From: Brasenia schreberi
Taxonomy: Eukaryota > Streptophyta > Magnoliopsida > Nymphaeales > Cabombaceae
Direction: 5' to 3'
Assembly: GCA_036023115.1 (NCBI GenBank)
Contig: JAYKKT010000059.1
Span: 6,379,001-6,443,000, forward strand
Length of the DNA stretch: 64,000 nt
Of the stretch, positions 10,823 through 23,252 are shown one piece after another. The translations under genes and the position numbers were made by a program. The number at the start of each line of letters is the position of its first letter. Position 1 is the stretch's first letter. The notes beneath the pieces are model-generated. The model saw nothing but the letters and a program-made list of their open reading frames with translations. It had not been told where the DNA came from and did not search any database.

Positions 10823-13229
10823 ATGGCGAGAATGAGCAATCGAAGGGCCTTAGGGGATCTCGGAAACCTTGTTGGTGGTCTTTCTGATACATCCACGGTC
10901 GCCAAAAATTCCCACCAAGTTCTTCCTGAGTATGGCGATGGATCCCGATTTGTGCTTTTATGTTTTTTTTTCCTTCATTTGATCTTCCCTTTTAATTGTG
11001 CGAAATGTTTTGATCAGGAATCCGACCAAGAACTTCATCCCTCTAGATCGACCCATCACACGGTGATCACCCAATCTTTATTTGGTCCTCAAGATGACGA
11101 AGATTTGAATGACACGAATCTCTTTAATAGTATCTTTTTCCTTCTCTGTGCAGACAATATGGCGCTATTCTTGCGAAAAATCAATTACAGGTTTCCATTT
11201 ATTCCTAACACCCTCCTTTCTTTCGATTTGTCTTTTGGGTTCTTGTCTTTGTAATGTGGGATGTTGATCTTCAGGAATCTCAGACTAACGGAAAAGAGAA
11301 CGATGGGAATTTCCGGTGTAGGCCAAAACAAAGGCGAACATCGATACCAACGGAAAAGATGATCCAGGATCAAGAAACTTATGAACAGATTGATGTTCCA
11401 ATGAAAGAAAAAGAAGAGGAGGAACTAAAGCAGATAAATGCGATGGATTGTGAATCATCTTCTGCGTCATTAACGTTATCAGAGATTCGTGAAAACGTAT
11501 TTGTCCTCTTAACTAATTAGCGTACACACACCCGTTTTTTTTTTGCCTCAGTAATCTTTGTCTGGCTGTTGACAGAAATCCTATGGCAGGAATCTTGTGA
11601 AATTGAGATGGACGAAGCCGAGTCACCAATGCTGAATATTGATGAAGCCGATGTGCGAAATCCATTGGCTGTAGTTGAATACGTTGAGGATATATATAAT
11701 CATTATCGGAGAACTGAGGTATATTGTCATTGTATTATAAGTTCATACGAAAGGTGTTCAAATCCAACTTTCCTTTCTTTATGCATCGCAGATCATGAAT
11801 TGCGTTCCTGCGGACTACATATCGAAGCAAACTGATATCAACCATCGAATGAGAGCCATATTGGTTGATTGGCTTATTGAGGTATGACAATTCATGTTCT
11901 TTTTCCCTTCTCTCATGAAAGTTTATTTATATTATATGATAATCAAGTAATTTCAGTGATCTGCTTTTTCTTACTCTTTTTAGGTGCACCACAAGTTCGA
12001 CCTAATGCACGAGACTCTCTTCTTGGCCATTAATCTCATAGACAGATATCTCTCTGTTCAAAACGTGATTAGAAAATCCGTCCAGCTAGTTGGCATCACT
12101 TGTATGCTACTCGCCTGCAAGTATGAAGAGGTTTACGTTCCAGCACTGGAAGACTTTGTGATAATTTCGGACAGAGCTTACACCAGAGATGATGTCTTGA
12201 AGATGGTAAGATGAAATAGATCTATCCTACATCATTATTCATTCACTAACTTCAAAAACTTAAACCAATCCGCGTCATTGCAGGAGAGGTCCATATTGAA
12301 CACTTTACAGTTTAACCTATCACTGCCAACAGCCTTCGCCTTTTTGAGAAGGTTTCTTAAGGCAGCAGAATCTGATACCAAGGTAGTGATGCTTTTTTTT
12401 TTGTGTGTGAGCGTGCATGTGTACGCATGTTTTAACATCAAATTTGTGGTGCAGTTGGAGATGGTGTCGTTCTACTTATTAGAGTTGTGCTTGGTGGAAT
12501 ACCGGATGCTAAAGTTCCCACCATCCTTGCTAGCAGCTGCTGCCCTTTACACTGGACGATCACTGCTGAAACTATCTCCAGAGTGGAACAAGACTCTTAC
12601 TTTCCATTCTACCTATTCTGAAGAACAACTTCAGTGAGTTCCTCGACTTAAAATCCGAAGTTCTAATTTTCAAGCTTCAATAGAAACTCTTCTAGCTCGG
12701 ATAATCGTAGTTGCGGCTGGCTTCCCCTGTTCAAGATACTTAAGTTTGGGGGTATTGGCTCGTGTTACGAAAAGCTACAGTGACCTCCGTGGCCGTCTCT
12801 CCACAGCGAGAAGTTAATGGGATTTTTTTGCACTCATGTGGCTACACCGAGCAAAGCCCACATAGCTGCATAATGAGGCGCTATAGAAATGGAAGGGTTT
12901 TGCTTGTTGGAAGAATAATTCCAGTTCGGAATTAATCTATTTTTATCTCAGGTGGCTTGCCATGAATGAGAAATCTCAGATTGAACTGCACAATCCGAAA
13001 ATCTTACAGTTGCTCAGCGTTCTCGCCGTTAATACTTATAGAACCAGATCAAGGAAGCAGTTAAACTAATTTCTTTGTTTTTTCTTGCAGGGAATGTGTA
13101 AAACTGATAGAGGAGATCCACCCAAATGCCGGTGTTGGGAAATTGACATCAGTGTATAGGAAATACTCTGCATCTAAGTACAATTGCGTAGCCAAACTCT
13201 TGAATCCTTCGTTACTACAACAGTTGTAG
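10823..13229 (+). CDS. CYCB2: B2-type mitotic cyclin, ten exons
   Basis: The protein is a G2/M cyclin that activates CDK1/CDKB kinases and is destroyed by the APC/C. Exons inferred from GT-AG borders are 10823-10929, 11018-11062, 11154-11190, 11275-11488, 11576-11718, 11792-11881, 11984-12205, 12284-12382, 12455-12633 and 13091-13229. They sum to 1275 nt with no frame conflict, giving 424 aa, the usual length for CYCB2. Residues 7-15 (RRALGDLGN) are a perfect destruction box. [15 protein letters not shown] is the conserved N-terminal block of B2 cyclins. The cyclin box starts near 185 and contains [16 protein letters not shown] (from residue 202) and [11 protein letters not shown]. The C-terminal cyclin fold ends in [10 protein letters not shown]. 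The HHKFDLM form, close to HYKFELM, favours the B2 over the B1 class. Predicted introns are short except the last (457 bp). Facing MSA-type sites at 10611-10643 suggest G2/M transcription. The gene looks functional. Confidence 0.96.
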
Positions 13230-13856
13230 TAGATCTGTCTAACAACAAAACCACATATTTCCGCTCTGAGTTACACGGGAGGAGCTAGTGCTCAGTTACA
13301 TTTGAGTTATTCTTTCAGCAAGCTAACATGGTTTACTTCTAAGTTACATTTGATTTGCTCATTTGAAGAGCTTTCTTGGCTTTTTCTTTCTCTATTCTTT
13401 ATTCTTGTTTCCTCTTGTAGAATGTTTTCATGATTATATGAAGATTTCTAAGTGCCATAAATAAATTGTTTATGGGTGGACATTCCTTTAGTGTACTTTT
13501 GCATTTGTTTCCGAAGACCCTTGTGGATATCAACACTATATGGCCTTTGATACGTGTTTATCTTTGAGGCCAATCATGAAATCTCGATATTTGATTGAAA
13601 AACCGAAATACTGCAAACATTTACAGCTTCATTTAAATCAAACTCTAAGAAATAGCAACCAAAGTAGATACACACTTTGCTCATTGGATGGACACTGTGT
13701 CTTGCTTGAATGCAACGGGTTGAGTCACCTTTTTAGGTCATAGGAAGAGGATCTCATGTCAGTTACACTTTGTTAATATAAACTTTAGTAAACATCTTGA
13801 ATAGTTTGACAACAGATGTGAAATAAGAAGCGGGGTAGAAGGCGGTGGCTCCATGA
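13230..13856. other. 3' flank of cyclin B2, no further gene
   Basis: The stretch is T-rich with possible polyadenylation signals such as CATAAATAAATTG near 13457. A 67-codon ORF at 13540-13743 has no family features. Confidence 0.45.
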
Positions 13857-14690
13857 ATCTGTCAAAGTGAAAAATATAAAATGACAAAAGAATAAACCTC
13901 AATCAGAATTGTACTTATCTACATGCACAAAAGAAGGGGGTAGAAGGTTTGGCATTGGTTCTTCGACATACAAAAACACTTACCTCAAACCCTCAAAATG
14001 CACAAAAGAACCCATGAGCGTACAAAATAATTAATTGTACTTAACACTCTGTGCCTCTCACCTTAACGTGAGAGAAATAAAGAAGGGGGTAGAAGGTTTG
14101 TCATTGGTTCTTCGACATACAAAAACACTTACCTCAAACCCTCTACATGCACAAAAGAACCCTTGAGCGTACAAAATAATTGTACTCAACACTCTATGCC
14201 TCTCACCTTAACATGAGAGAAATAAAGAGAAGAGAGATGGAGTAAGAGAATAGAAAGAGAGATTGGATGAGGCCAGTTACTTTTCTCTTTCATGACTAGA
14301 AAAAACTCCTTTGTCTCTTCACTTCTACCGTGTCTCCATAAAAACAGGAATCTCTCAAAGTGAAAAATATAAAATGACAAAGAATAAAACCTCAATCATA
14401 ATTGTACTTATCTACATGCACAAAAGAAGGGGAAGGTCTGGCATTGGTTCTTCGACATACAAAAACACTTACCTCAAACCCTCTACATGCATAAAAGAAC
14501 CCATGAGCGTACAAAATAATTGTACTTATCACTCTCTGCCTCTCACCTTAACGTGAGAGAAATAAAGAGAAGAGAGATGGAGTAAGAGAATAGAAAAAGA
14601 GATTGGATAAGGCCAGTCACTTTTTTCTTTCATGTCTAGAAAAAACTCCTTTGTCTCTTCACTTCCACTTTCTCATTCCTTAGTGGAAGA
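13857..14690. repeat. Nested tandem repeat with three partial units
   Basis: The phrase AAGTGAAAAATATAAAATGA starts units near 13865 and 14358. The phrase GGTTCTTCGACATACAAAAA occurs three times (about 13957, 14106, 14445), and CTCTCACCTTAACRTGAGAG also three times (about 14056, 14202, 14540). CTAGAAAAAACTCCTTTGTC occurs at about 14296 and 14636. The pattern implies two rounds of unequal duplication. No ORF in it is credible. Confidence 0.88.
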
Positions 14691-14699
14691 ATAAAAGAG

Positions 14700-15247
14700 T
14701 GAGATGAGTACAACCTCAAACCCTTAGTGAGGGTGGGCGAGTGGTTTCAGACATCTTGACCATTGAGAGGACACTGCTCCGCAGTGGACTTCTACAGTTT
14801 CTCTCTTCATATCCTTTTGATATAAATGGTAGTCTCTAGACAAGACTTGGATCTGAATCTACGCAAACCTTTTTGTCAAAGACAAATTAGCTTCCACATC
14901 CAAGCTCACAAAAACACAAGCCACGGCGCATCAGTTTCATATTCTACAAGGATCAGAAATTCAAACCACTTTTGATGCGTATTCATAACGTTATTCATCC
15001 ATGCTTTGGTTGTCTGTAAATGTCAATCCAAATTAAAATAAGCAGAGTTTTTCTAGCGAGGAAAGGAAATTGCATTGTTAATCAGTCAGATGTTATAAAG
15101 CATTAAGTTGAACGCTACTTCGGCAGCAACCGCTTAGAAGACAAACGTCAAGGAACCATGTGATCTTGAGCTTTTAGAAGGGCTATGGACCCACGACCCT
15201 GGTAACGGGTCTGGTCTGCAACGTTCACCAAGACTTAATTGCCTTTT
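14700..15247. other. Intergenic, no gene seen
   Basis: No conserved coding signature was found on either strand. Confidence 0.4.
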
Positions 15248-15248
15248 A

Positions 15249-15250
<2 letters not shown>

Positions 15251-15321
<71 letters not shown>
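15251..15321. repeat. (CT)n(CA)n compound microsatellite
   Basis: About 17 CT units are followed by about 17 CA units. Confidence 0.95.
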
Positions 15322-15322
<1 letters not shown>

Positions 15323-18300
15323 AGGTTGAGTTCAATCTTGTGCAATATTAGCATTTAATTTGAAATGCAAGATCATATTTTACTATTTCCCTCATAGTCT
15401 AGAGGTCTTTGTGTCTCTCTTTTAGTGTCCACCATCTAAAACCACCTTTTTTAATGTTCAAATAATGTTAAGTTTGCCGGCAACTTTTCTACATAAGCAT
15501 TACTTGCCTAAATTTGATGGATTAGATGGAAATTCATTGATAATATTTTTATCATAACACAACCACTTGAGATCAACCTCAAAAATTTCAAGACTTCAGT
15601 TTTAATGAGAGGATCCAATCATCGCTTGTTGTTTCAGCAATATAATACTTCGATGCATCATGCATCTTAGAATAATTATAGTCCTACCTAGACCAGTTTG
15701 ATGCTGCATTATTTTCACAAGTTGATGTCTCATTCGCTTTTACTTTAAATTCATCGTTGTCATTAAGTCTGACTCCAGAAGAGCTGTATCAATTAAGGAT
15801 CGGTCAAGTTCTCTTCAACCACGCTTCGATAGTTGGTTGGGGTTTCTCAGTGGTTTAAAGCAGTAAGCAGCCAAAGTTGTCAACCCAGGAAAAATCACAA
15901 CTTCTAATGGGCAGAAGAACTTCACATGCATCAAAAACAAATTGTAGTTACAGAAGAAATGATCTTACTCAGTATGCGTGCATTTTTCTGCACATACATA
16001 AACACCAAACTCAGCAGATAAATGTGGAAGCATTTAATACTATCAATAGGAGAGAATTACACTGCAAGCAGCAGAGATACCTTTGAGCCATAAAATTGAC
16101 CATGTCTGCTAATCCCATCACACGCAATCAGCACGGAGACACACACAAGAGGAAAGAAACGAAGTCCTAAGAACAGCTTAGCACCACCCGCAATAAGCAC
16201 ATGATCAACCCGGTTATGCCTACGAAATAAGACGCAGTCCGAATGAACCAAATAGAGTCCAATGCAATGCATAACGCATCATCTAGTCTCTGCCTATCGT
16301 TGCATGGGATCAATCTCTCGGCCAAAAACCAATCATGAGAGCTAACAGCATTTCTAAAACCTTCTTCCCAATTCTATCCAGTCTCCGCGGCTCATCTTAA
16401 TGCCATCCTTGATACCAATCTCTGAACTCACATCTCTGTCAAAAGCTGGCACTTTGCTGCTACAAAGATATCCATTCCAGAATTTTTACTACCAACGTCA
16501 ATATTCAAGCCGGAACTCCCTTTAATTGGACCCGAACATCGACAAATTTCGAACATCATCTTCCTCCATTGATGCAAAAAAGAACCACCTTTAGTTTCTC
16601 AATCTACAATCTAACAATCAGACCAACTCCGCAAAATCCTCCAACAATTCCTGACTCACCTATTTTCTCAACCCCATTCCTGCTCAGATCATATCAATAG
16701 TTCTTTAAATACACAACCACTAAAGCCGGTTCCGCAAGAGAGAATTACCGACACCAATTGACTTGAATCATTCCATTATTCTTGAATCAATAAAATCTGC
16801 AAATAGAAAAAAATGAACAACCAGCAGCGTCTTTTAAGGCATGTGATATTTCATTCTTACTTTTAAGCTTGATTTGTCACTACCAGATTCAACTTTCGAA
16901 ATGTAAGCTATTCCTAGTGAATTTCTCATATGGTACATTGAAAACCACTTAAATAGCCTCGCACAAACGTAACCAAGCCCTAAACGTTAATGACACTGAC
17001 TCATGAATCTCGTTGTACACCAACTGTTTGTCTAAAAACCTCATCGCAGCCTAATCTTTTCTTGTTTATCGTACATCTACCTCAATATCTTCATTTCCTA
17101 TATTATTATGCCCCACAGGTACGTTGATAATAGGCTGCGCAACACTTGGTACCATAAAGTATTGCTGATCTCTTTTGATATTTTGAGGTATTTTGGAAGA
17201 CTTTGAAAAGAAAAAGTGAAAGATGATTATGTCAGAGTGGAGGATAATAGTGTGACTACTTGCATGGACTTCCTTTAAGCTAAATGTATCTGTATTGAAT
17301 TTTCTCCCATTTTGTTTAGGCGCTAATAGCAGCCCAGTCTTGCAGAAGAGGCTGTAGATCATGCATTACTTCTAACATTTTTATAAAATATTTTCTCTAA
17401 TTTTACTATTGTCATGCAAATTTGCTACAAGGAACTTTTACTGGCAACTAATTGTGCTACAAGCTTGTAAATCCCATTGCCCAGCTAGGGCAACGAATCG
17501 GCACTAGGGAGTGACTTGGTCGCTATTCCATTGCTCGATTTGCACGGAATAGCAAGGAAAGCTGTCCCTCGGTGAATTCCGTCGCTGGATTTGCTTATTT
17601 TTGTTGTGAAGTTTGATTGAAAACTATAACTGAAAATGTTCTTAGGTTTGTGTAACCACATCTGCTCCATACGTATCTAATAAAATAAATAATATAATGT
17701 GATACATGTAATGGGAGTTCGACCCCGGTGCAGCTATATAATGGGGTTCTAACATAAGAGTCCTCAAGCATGCCTCTTCACGAGAGTAACTCATGCCTTC
17801 TCGAAGGGGAACAGATCGATCCCAAGAAAGCTACTCAAGGGAAGGCTTCGGGAAGCCTAAGCCTGAGCAATGTGGGGAATGATGGAGTCCTAAATGGCTC
17901 TTTGTAGATAATATGTAGTGCTCCTTGCAACTCAGGTTTGTTCCTTATGGTTTGTGATGTTTGTCTTGGTCATTCCCCTACCTTGTGAGCCTAATTGAAC
18001 ATGTATCGCAAGGTTGTGTTTTAAAAAGTGTTTGTTACTCCATAGCTTGCTCAACTTTAATCCTTGCACTCTCAGCTGAAGGAACTAGAAGCTAAACAAC
18101 CACTTGATACAATTGAGGGAGGCCATATATATTACAGGGTGAGTTGAGCCTTATCCGGACCTGACCTGACCCGCATGCTAGACATAGAATTCGAACCGAC
18201 ATGGGGCTGGTTGCGTATTCATAGGTGGGGTAGTGATTGCCATCTTTAGATGTGACAGACACAAGAAAGAAGGTTGAGGGTTTTGAATATAGAATGACTG

Positions 18301-18990
18301 CGCAAAGAGGTAATAGAACATTGCTAGAACTTGAGGCTTATATAGTGGGGTGTTGTCGATAAACCCTCTTGAGTTGAACCCTTCTTTGGCTTGTCTTTCT
18401 ACTTTCTTATCTTAAAAGGCTGAATTTTGTTGGTTAACACAGGCACACACACAAAGTCCTTGTTCTATATCCTTATTAAGACTGCCATTACACATGATTT
18501 GAATTGGACATGACATGGGGTGTATGTCAGGCTCAGCTAGTCTGTCCTCATGATGATGACAGTCATGAGGATGATGACCATCATTAATCATGACCATGAC
18601 AATAATAATGATGCACATGATGATGAAGAACAAGTGTTGAAATGCATCATATCTCCGGACGAGTAGCCATACAGAGCATCTTTTCGTAGGTACAAAAGGG
18701 CAGCCACCCAATATTTCTTAATTCAATTAGATGGTCCCAACCCTGATCGAAATGGATGTCAACCCTCCTCTTTAGAAGATGATATTCATGCCCGCATTTA
18801 AGTCCATCCAATGCCTACCAGTTACTGCAAAACTGCTAGAAGTTGAAATAACAACTTAATCTTAAAAAAAAATAGACTTGGATTGATCTGATATTATAAA
18901 CCAAACCTTCTCAACAATTCTAGGACACTAGTGACTCTTCAATCTACCATGAACAGAATTGAATCAAATGTAAGCCGATTAGTTTCATTT
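15322..18990. other. Long intergenic stretch without a recognisable gene
   Basis: I read ORFs on both strands (for example at 15877-16086, 16057-16272, 17066-17362 and 18412-18711) and found no domain motif, splice-supported exon chain or transposon signature. An imperfect ATGATG/CATGAC triplet tract lies at about 18545-18635. Confidence 0.4.
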
Positions 18991-20070
18991 TCTGAATATT
19001 ACATCACCAATTCTGGCAAAACTGGAATAAGTAATCTCTGAATGTTTTGGGAGACGATTCAATTCGAAAACTGATCCTCACACGGAATTGGCGACAGCAA
19101 GAGAGTGTTATCTGCACAGGAGAAAAAGAATTACGATGTAGGTTGTCCTCCCTCGTTTGAAGACTCTTGCATTGCAAGAATGTAATTGAGCAAAGGGAAG
19201 CCATATTTTGCAGTAATTTCGTTCACACAAGAAAGTTTCAGGGGCGGAGGGCTCTCTACAGATACGACATTTATTGACATTCTTAGGGAACATAGAATAA
19301 AGAATTGAATGATTAATCTAAGAAACAACCAACCATACAACAAGATTTACATGGTTTGGAGTGAGGGTTTCCTTGTTCATCTGTGTCCTCGGCCTCCCAA
19401 AGAAAGTCTCACTATAATCATGGTCCAATTACAAGATGGAAGCTTCTTTATGCCCAATCTGAATAGGTGTAACGTAATTATATAGATAGATAGATAATCA
19501 CACACACAGAGAGAGAGGGATTGGGTACACAGCCCCATACGGGTCAGGTAGGAAAATTCGATTGAGAGTGGTGAGCTTAAAACCCACCTTCTAAGCAGAT
19601 GGTGCCACCATACGAACCTGTTCAACTTATTGTGGAGTTGAATGGGCACAAATTTACTGAAAGAGTGATTCAGGCTCCGCATCAAGCTCCAAGAGACGTC
19701 CTTACAGTCTTGTTCTTTAGTAGCAGCTATAATTCTAGCTGATGGCATTCTGAGACCACAAACTGCAAGCCTTTGCATTACCTTCGCCTTGTGAAAAAGC
19801 CAACTCTTTCATCAAATGGCAAAAGAACCAAATGAAAACTAAAAATTACACCACAAATTCTAGAGAAAGAAAAGCAAGAGAAGAGACAAAAAGCAGCAGT
19901 AATCACAATGTTTTGTGCAAGTGAAAAAGAATCATACATATTGTGCTGGAAATTTCTGTTCTCCCTGATGTAAACCCTCCTGACGAAGCCTCTCGGACGA
20001 TTCAATGACGGCACTAGCTTGTCCGATTCGCCTCCAGTCCGAGCCTTCCGCCTGACGCAAATCTCAGCAG
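18991..20070. other. Region downstream of the CLE gene, no second gene supported
   Basis: On the minus strand this is downstream of the CLE stop codon. Two longer ORFs occur (19377-19778 and 19778-20014) without recognisable motifs. They may be chance frames within a 3' untranslated region or unannotated exons. A short TAGA and CACA/GAGA microsatellite sits at 19484-19517. Confidence 0.35.
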
Positions 20071-20295
20071 CTAATTGTGGAGGGGATTCGGGCCGGTGTG
20101 GATCCTTCTCTTCTCTTGTCCAAGCACTTTCTCTACATCTTCAAAGCTGTGATTTCTCTCAAGGGTTTGAGCTGGAAGGGGAACCAAGTTCACAAACCTC
20201 TCTTTTTTCAGTTTGACTGAATCAGAAGAGCTTGTACTCAGAAGCATGAGGAGAACCCACAAACAAAAAAACGAAATTTTATTCTTCCTCATCAC
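20071..20295 (-). CDS. CLE signalling peptide precursor, CLE16/CLE17 type
   Basis: This single-exon frame encodes a 74 aa secreted pre-propeptide. CLE peptides are 12-13 aa ligands, often arabinosylated, that are perceived by LRR receptor kinases and control stem-cell and vascular fate. An N-terminal hydrophobic segment (about residues 8-24, ISFFCLWVLLMLLS) forms the signal peptide. A variable linker follows. The C terminus, residues 63-74, is RRIHTGPNPLHN followed at once by the stop, the standard CLE layout. The T-G-P-N-P-L-H-N end is the CLE core. The R-x-x/H-T-G-P-N-P-L-H-N form is, as I recall, closest to Arabidopsis CLE16 and CLE17. There is an M-M start and the second Met could also serve. 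A TATA box lies upstream at 20508-20514. Receptor and developmental role cannot be read from the sequence. Confidence 0.9.
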   Translation of the reverse strand: MMRKNKISFFCLWVLLMLLSTSSSDSVKLKKERFVNLVPLPAQTLERNHSFEDVEKVLGQEKRRIHTGPNPLHN

Positions 20296-20507
20296 AAGCA
20301 GGACTGGCTGTTTACTGTGCTTGATTCCACACGCTTCGGTTGATTTCTAATTCCAGAAAGACCATAAAGACAAATAGCAAGTGAAGCAGAGGGAGACAAC
20401 AGGAAAGCTTGACGCAAAATACAGGAGATCTTCAGCGAGTCTTCATCAAGATCACAGAAAAGACATAATGTACAGAGAGAGAGAGAGAGAAGGTTCTGAT
20501 CACACGC

Positions 20508-20514
20508 TTTTATA
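20508..20514 (-). promoter_or_regulatory. TATA box of the CLE gene
   Basis: On the minus strand the sequence reads GGTATAAAAGC, a consensus TATA box about 213 bp before the CLE start codon. This implies a 5' leader of roughly 180 nt that includes a GA-rich tract (20475-20490). Confidence 0.6.
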
Positions 20515-20522
20515 CCAAACAA

Positions 20523-22180
20523 GAAACCTGAATCTTGATTCTTTGGAACCTTCTCATCCTTTTCATCTATGTCTGAACTTAGTCAGTGGATAGGAAAGGT
20601 AAATGGTGCTACATAAGTTACCTCTTCTCTCACTTACTTGAACCTTTTTCACCAACTGGCACATTGGTGTTTATCTCGCGCATTCAAATTATGGCAGTAG
20701 GAGAGTGACAAGATGTGTGTGAGAGAGAAATTAAAGTTTTAATTGTAGGAAATATTTTCTTAGAAATTTTAATTCTAGGAAATATTTTCTAAAGTTCCCA
20801 AAATATTGTTTCAAAGAAAGATCCATCAACCTGGCATTTAGTCTTCTACTTGGTGAAAGATAATAATAATGACGACCATGAATGAGGTCATTATACCAAC
20901 GTGGATTTGAATGCTCATAATCTAGCCATTCAAAGTCGAATCTTAGCATGGGCCATATGTATGCTTAACTATTGCAAATGCAGTCGCCCCCATCTAAGAA
21001 GTCTTTCAAGTCCTCAAATGCTCAAAATACATGGTTTTTTTTTTCTTTCTGAACTACAACGGAGATCGAAACCAAAAAGTTGAAAGAAAACATTTTATTA
21101 AAAAAGGTTTTTTCAATGTACAACTAATATGTTATTGTTTAGGATACAATTTTTAATCTCTCTCTATATATAGAAAGGTAGTAAATATATAATGTTTTTG
21201 AGTACATAATCATGCATAAATATTACCATGTTCAATATTTAATATCAACGGTAAAAATTTAAACTAAAAGTATCATTGTATTTTTGTATTTTTGTATTTT
21301 GTATCGTTAAATACAAAATAATTCAAATCTTCACTATTAATCTCAAATATTACTACGTCAGCATGGCTTGAGAGGGTGTATGATGATGAGACCGAACCCA
21401 TGGAGCTATTAATATAGGCCTGGGCCTTATATAGTTCTAGCTCCATAGACCTAGGCCTCTTAATCAAACACCCCCAAAAAAATCGACTTTCTAATAGTAT
21501 CTCCACTATAAAATTGTAAACAATTTCTCTTGGAATGAAAACCGTCAGATCTCCAATATGGAGCTATGACATATTCAGATTCTTGACAACAATTGTCAGA
21601 ATCGAGTTGGATCAGCCAGCACTGCCCGATTCGAGACTGGATCCATCTAAACATGATATTTTCTGGTTGCATTGGTTCAGCTTATTATAATTTTTCAATT
21701 AGTTTTCTCATATTTTATATTTTTGTTCTCTTATGTAGAACTTTTCTATTCCTGCCAATTTAATTATTATGAACTCTGCCGGTTTTCTAAATGATTCTGA
21801 AAATAGTTTAAAATTTGATATTGACATGATATTTTCTGGTTGCTTTTCTATCTGGGTTGACCTACATTCTCCTTGCGTAACTAGCCAGGACCACATTTTA
21901 TTTTTATCTAATCTATAAAATACCCTAATGTTGTGATCTTAATTTTTATATTATTTAGTTTCGCCCACATCACGTACCCGTCAATGCATTGAAATTATTC
22001 CCTCGTGTCACTTTATTAGAGAGACCAACTTTAGCATTGATTAATTCTACCCAACAGACTGTTATATTTAGGTGGCAATGGGCTACACGTATATGCATTC
22101 ATGCAATGCCATAAAATCATCTGAAGTGCAAACATGAGTTAGGAATATATCAAATAATAAAATAAAAGTATCATTTGCAC
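20523..22180. other. AT-rich intergenic region without a gene
   Basis: Short local duplications occur, for example AATTGTAGGAAATATTTTCT and AATTCTAGGAAATATTTTCT near 20738-20790, and GATATTTTCTGGTTGC at 21655 and 21827. No coding signature is evident. Confidence 0.4.
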
Positions 22181-22185
22181 AATGA

Positions 22186-22330
22186 GCAATAGCTCACCTG
22201 GTTAGGGTGTCTACTCACAAGTTGAAGACCGAGAGTTTGATGTCCGGGGTGCCCGTCTCACTTTGGCCTCTCAACATAGGTCTTTTCTTATATTAGATGG
22301 GGTAAGCTACATGGATTCTTTATTCCATAT
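22186..22330 (+). mobile_element. tRNA-derived SINE-like head joined to an antisense RTE tail
   Basis: TAGCTCACCTGGTTAGGGTG at about 22191-22210 resembles an internal Pol III A box. GAGAGTTTGATGTCCGGGGT further on is a degraded B box in the right place. From about 22277 the sequence TTAGATGGGGTAAGCTACAT is the reverse complement of the 3' end of the RTE LINEs in this window. Whether this is one composite SINE or a SINE head beside a separate antisense RTE fragment is undecided. Confidence 0.5.
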
Positions 22331-22409
22331 AACTCAAATCACGTCAGTTAAAATGAGTAGAACGATGTGTATTTAGCTTTCCAATTGTATCCAAAAAAAT
22401 AAATAGATA

Positions 22410-22515
22410 AGCACCAAGAGCATTAGGCCGTTGTTGTTGGTGGGGAGTTCAACTCCCACAAGGTGCATGTGTGGGTGGGTGTGTTAGGCTTCGGCTTCCT
22501 CTTATAACCAAAAAT
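22410..22515 (+). mobile_element. tRNA-derived SINE, internally deleted, with target-site duplication
   Basis: The element starts AGCACCAAGAGCATTA, has the B-box-like GGGGAGTTCAACTCCCAC, and ends GTGTTAGGCTTCGGCTTCCT then an A-rich tail. It is flanked by AAATAAATAGATA at 22397-22409 and 22516-22528. Compared with the copy at 58793-58925 it lacks about 25 bp containing the A box. Confidence 0.8.
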
Positions 22516-22741
22516 AAATAAATAGATAGATACATAGCATCCAATAAAAAGGCTCAAAATCATCAATGGAATGAATGATGCATGAAAGGTTTAAGATGCA
22601 TACGTGAATGATGTTTATGAGAAGTCGCCTTGTGAATGGTGTCCCTTGTTTTCATCTTATCCTCCACGCGCATTAGTTATTTCATAATTCTATCATCAAG
22701 TATAAACCTTGAAGGAGAATACTCACAAACCTATACCTCTT

Positions 22742-22852
22742 CTTTTTTTTTGTCACAAGAGGAAGCCAAAGCCTAACACACACTCACGCATGCACTCACC
22801 ACCCACATTAACAACGCCAGAGCACCCCCATCGTTGAGCTGACGCTCTGGGT
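22742..22852 (-). mobile_element. tRNA-derived SINE copy, minus strand
   Basis: Read on the minus strand, it starts CCAGAGCGTCAGCTCAACGA, which is the A-box region, and ends GTGTGTGTTAGGCTTTGGCT, CCTCTTGTGAC and an A tail. The B box is lost. It is the same family as the copies at 22410 and 58793. Confidence 0.75.
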
Positions 22853-23252
22853 ACAAACCCATACCGTTTTTAGATGTGAAATTTTGGAAGACAAAGACTG
22901 ATAACAAGTGCGGCTCCTGAGAAAGGTAAATGGCGGATGTGAAAAGTTTCTTATACTCTCGCTTAGCAAGTTTTTGCCTTGGGAACGAAGAACAATAGTT
23001 CCGCCAGCTAGGGGTAGACTTAAAGAGCTCCCGAGTGAAAGGTCCTGAGTTCAATGCCCTTGGCATGCTAGGAGTCGAAGTAACCCTAGCTTGCCCATTA
23101 GACAATAAAGAAGATCCTCGCTTCCATAATCGATGACATTAGGGTATGTTTGATTTGTGATGCCAAGCTCCACATACTAGAACTGCAGGCCTAAACACAC
23201 TTGGTCTTGGAACCATAGTTACGAAGAACCATGGTTAGGTGTTTAATTCCTG
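22853..23252. other. Intergenic, no gene seen
   Basis: A minus-strand ORF overlaps the SINE and runs to about 23105. It has no family features. Confidence 0.4.

Noticed and set aside
17760..17870. Possible microRNA hairpin around AAGCATGCCTCTTCACGAGA
   Set aside because: The arms pair poorly when followed by eye, and no strong stem of at least 20 bp could be drawn.
19377..20014. Two minus-strand ORFs (133 and 78 codons) just downstream of the CLE gene
   Set aside because: No recognisable motif and no splice link. They could lie in the CLE 3' untranslated region, so I kept them as unassigned sequence only.
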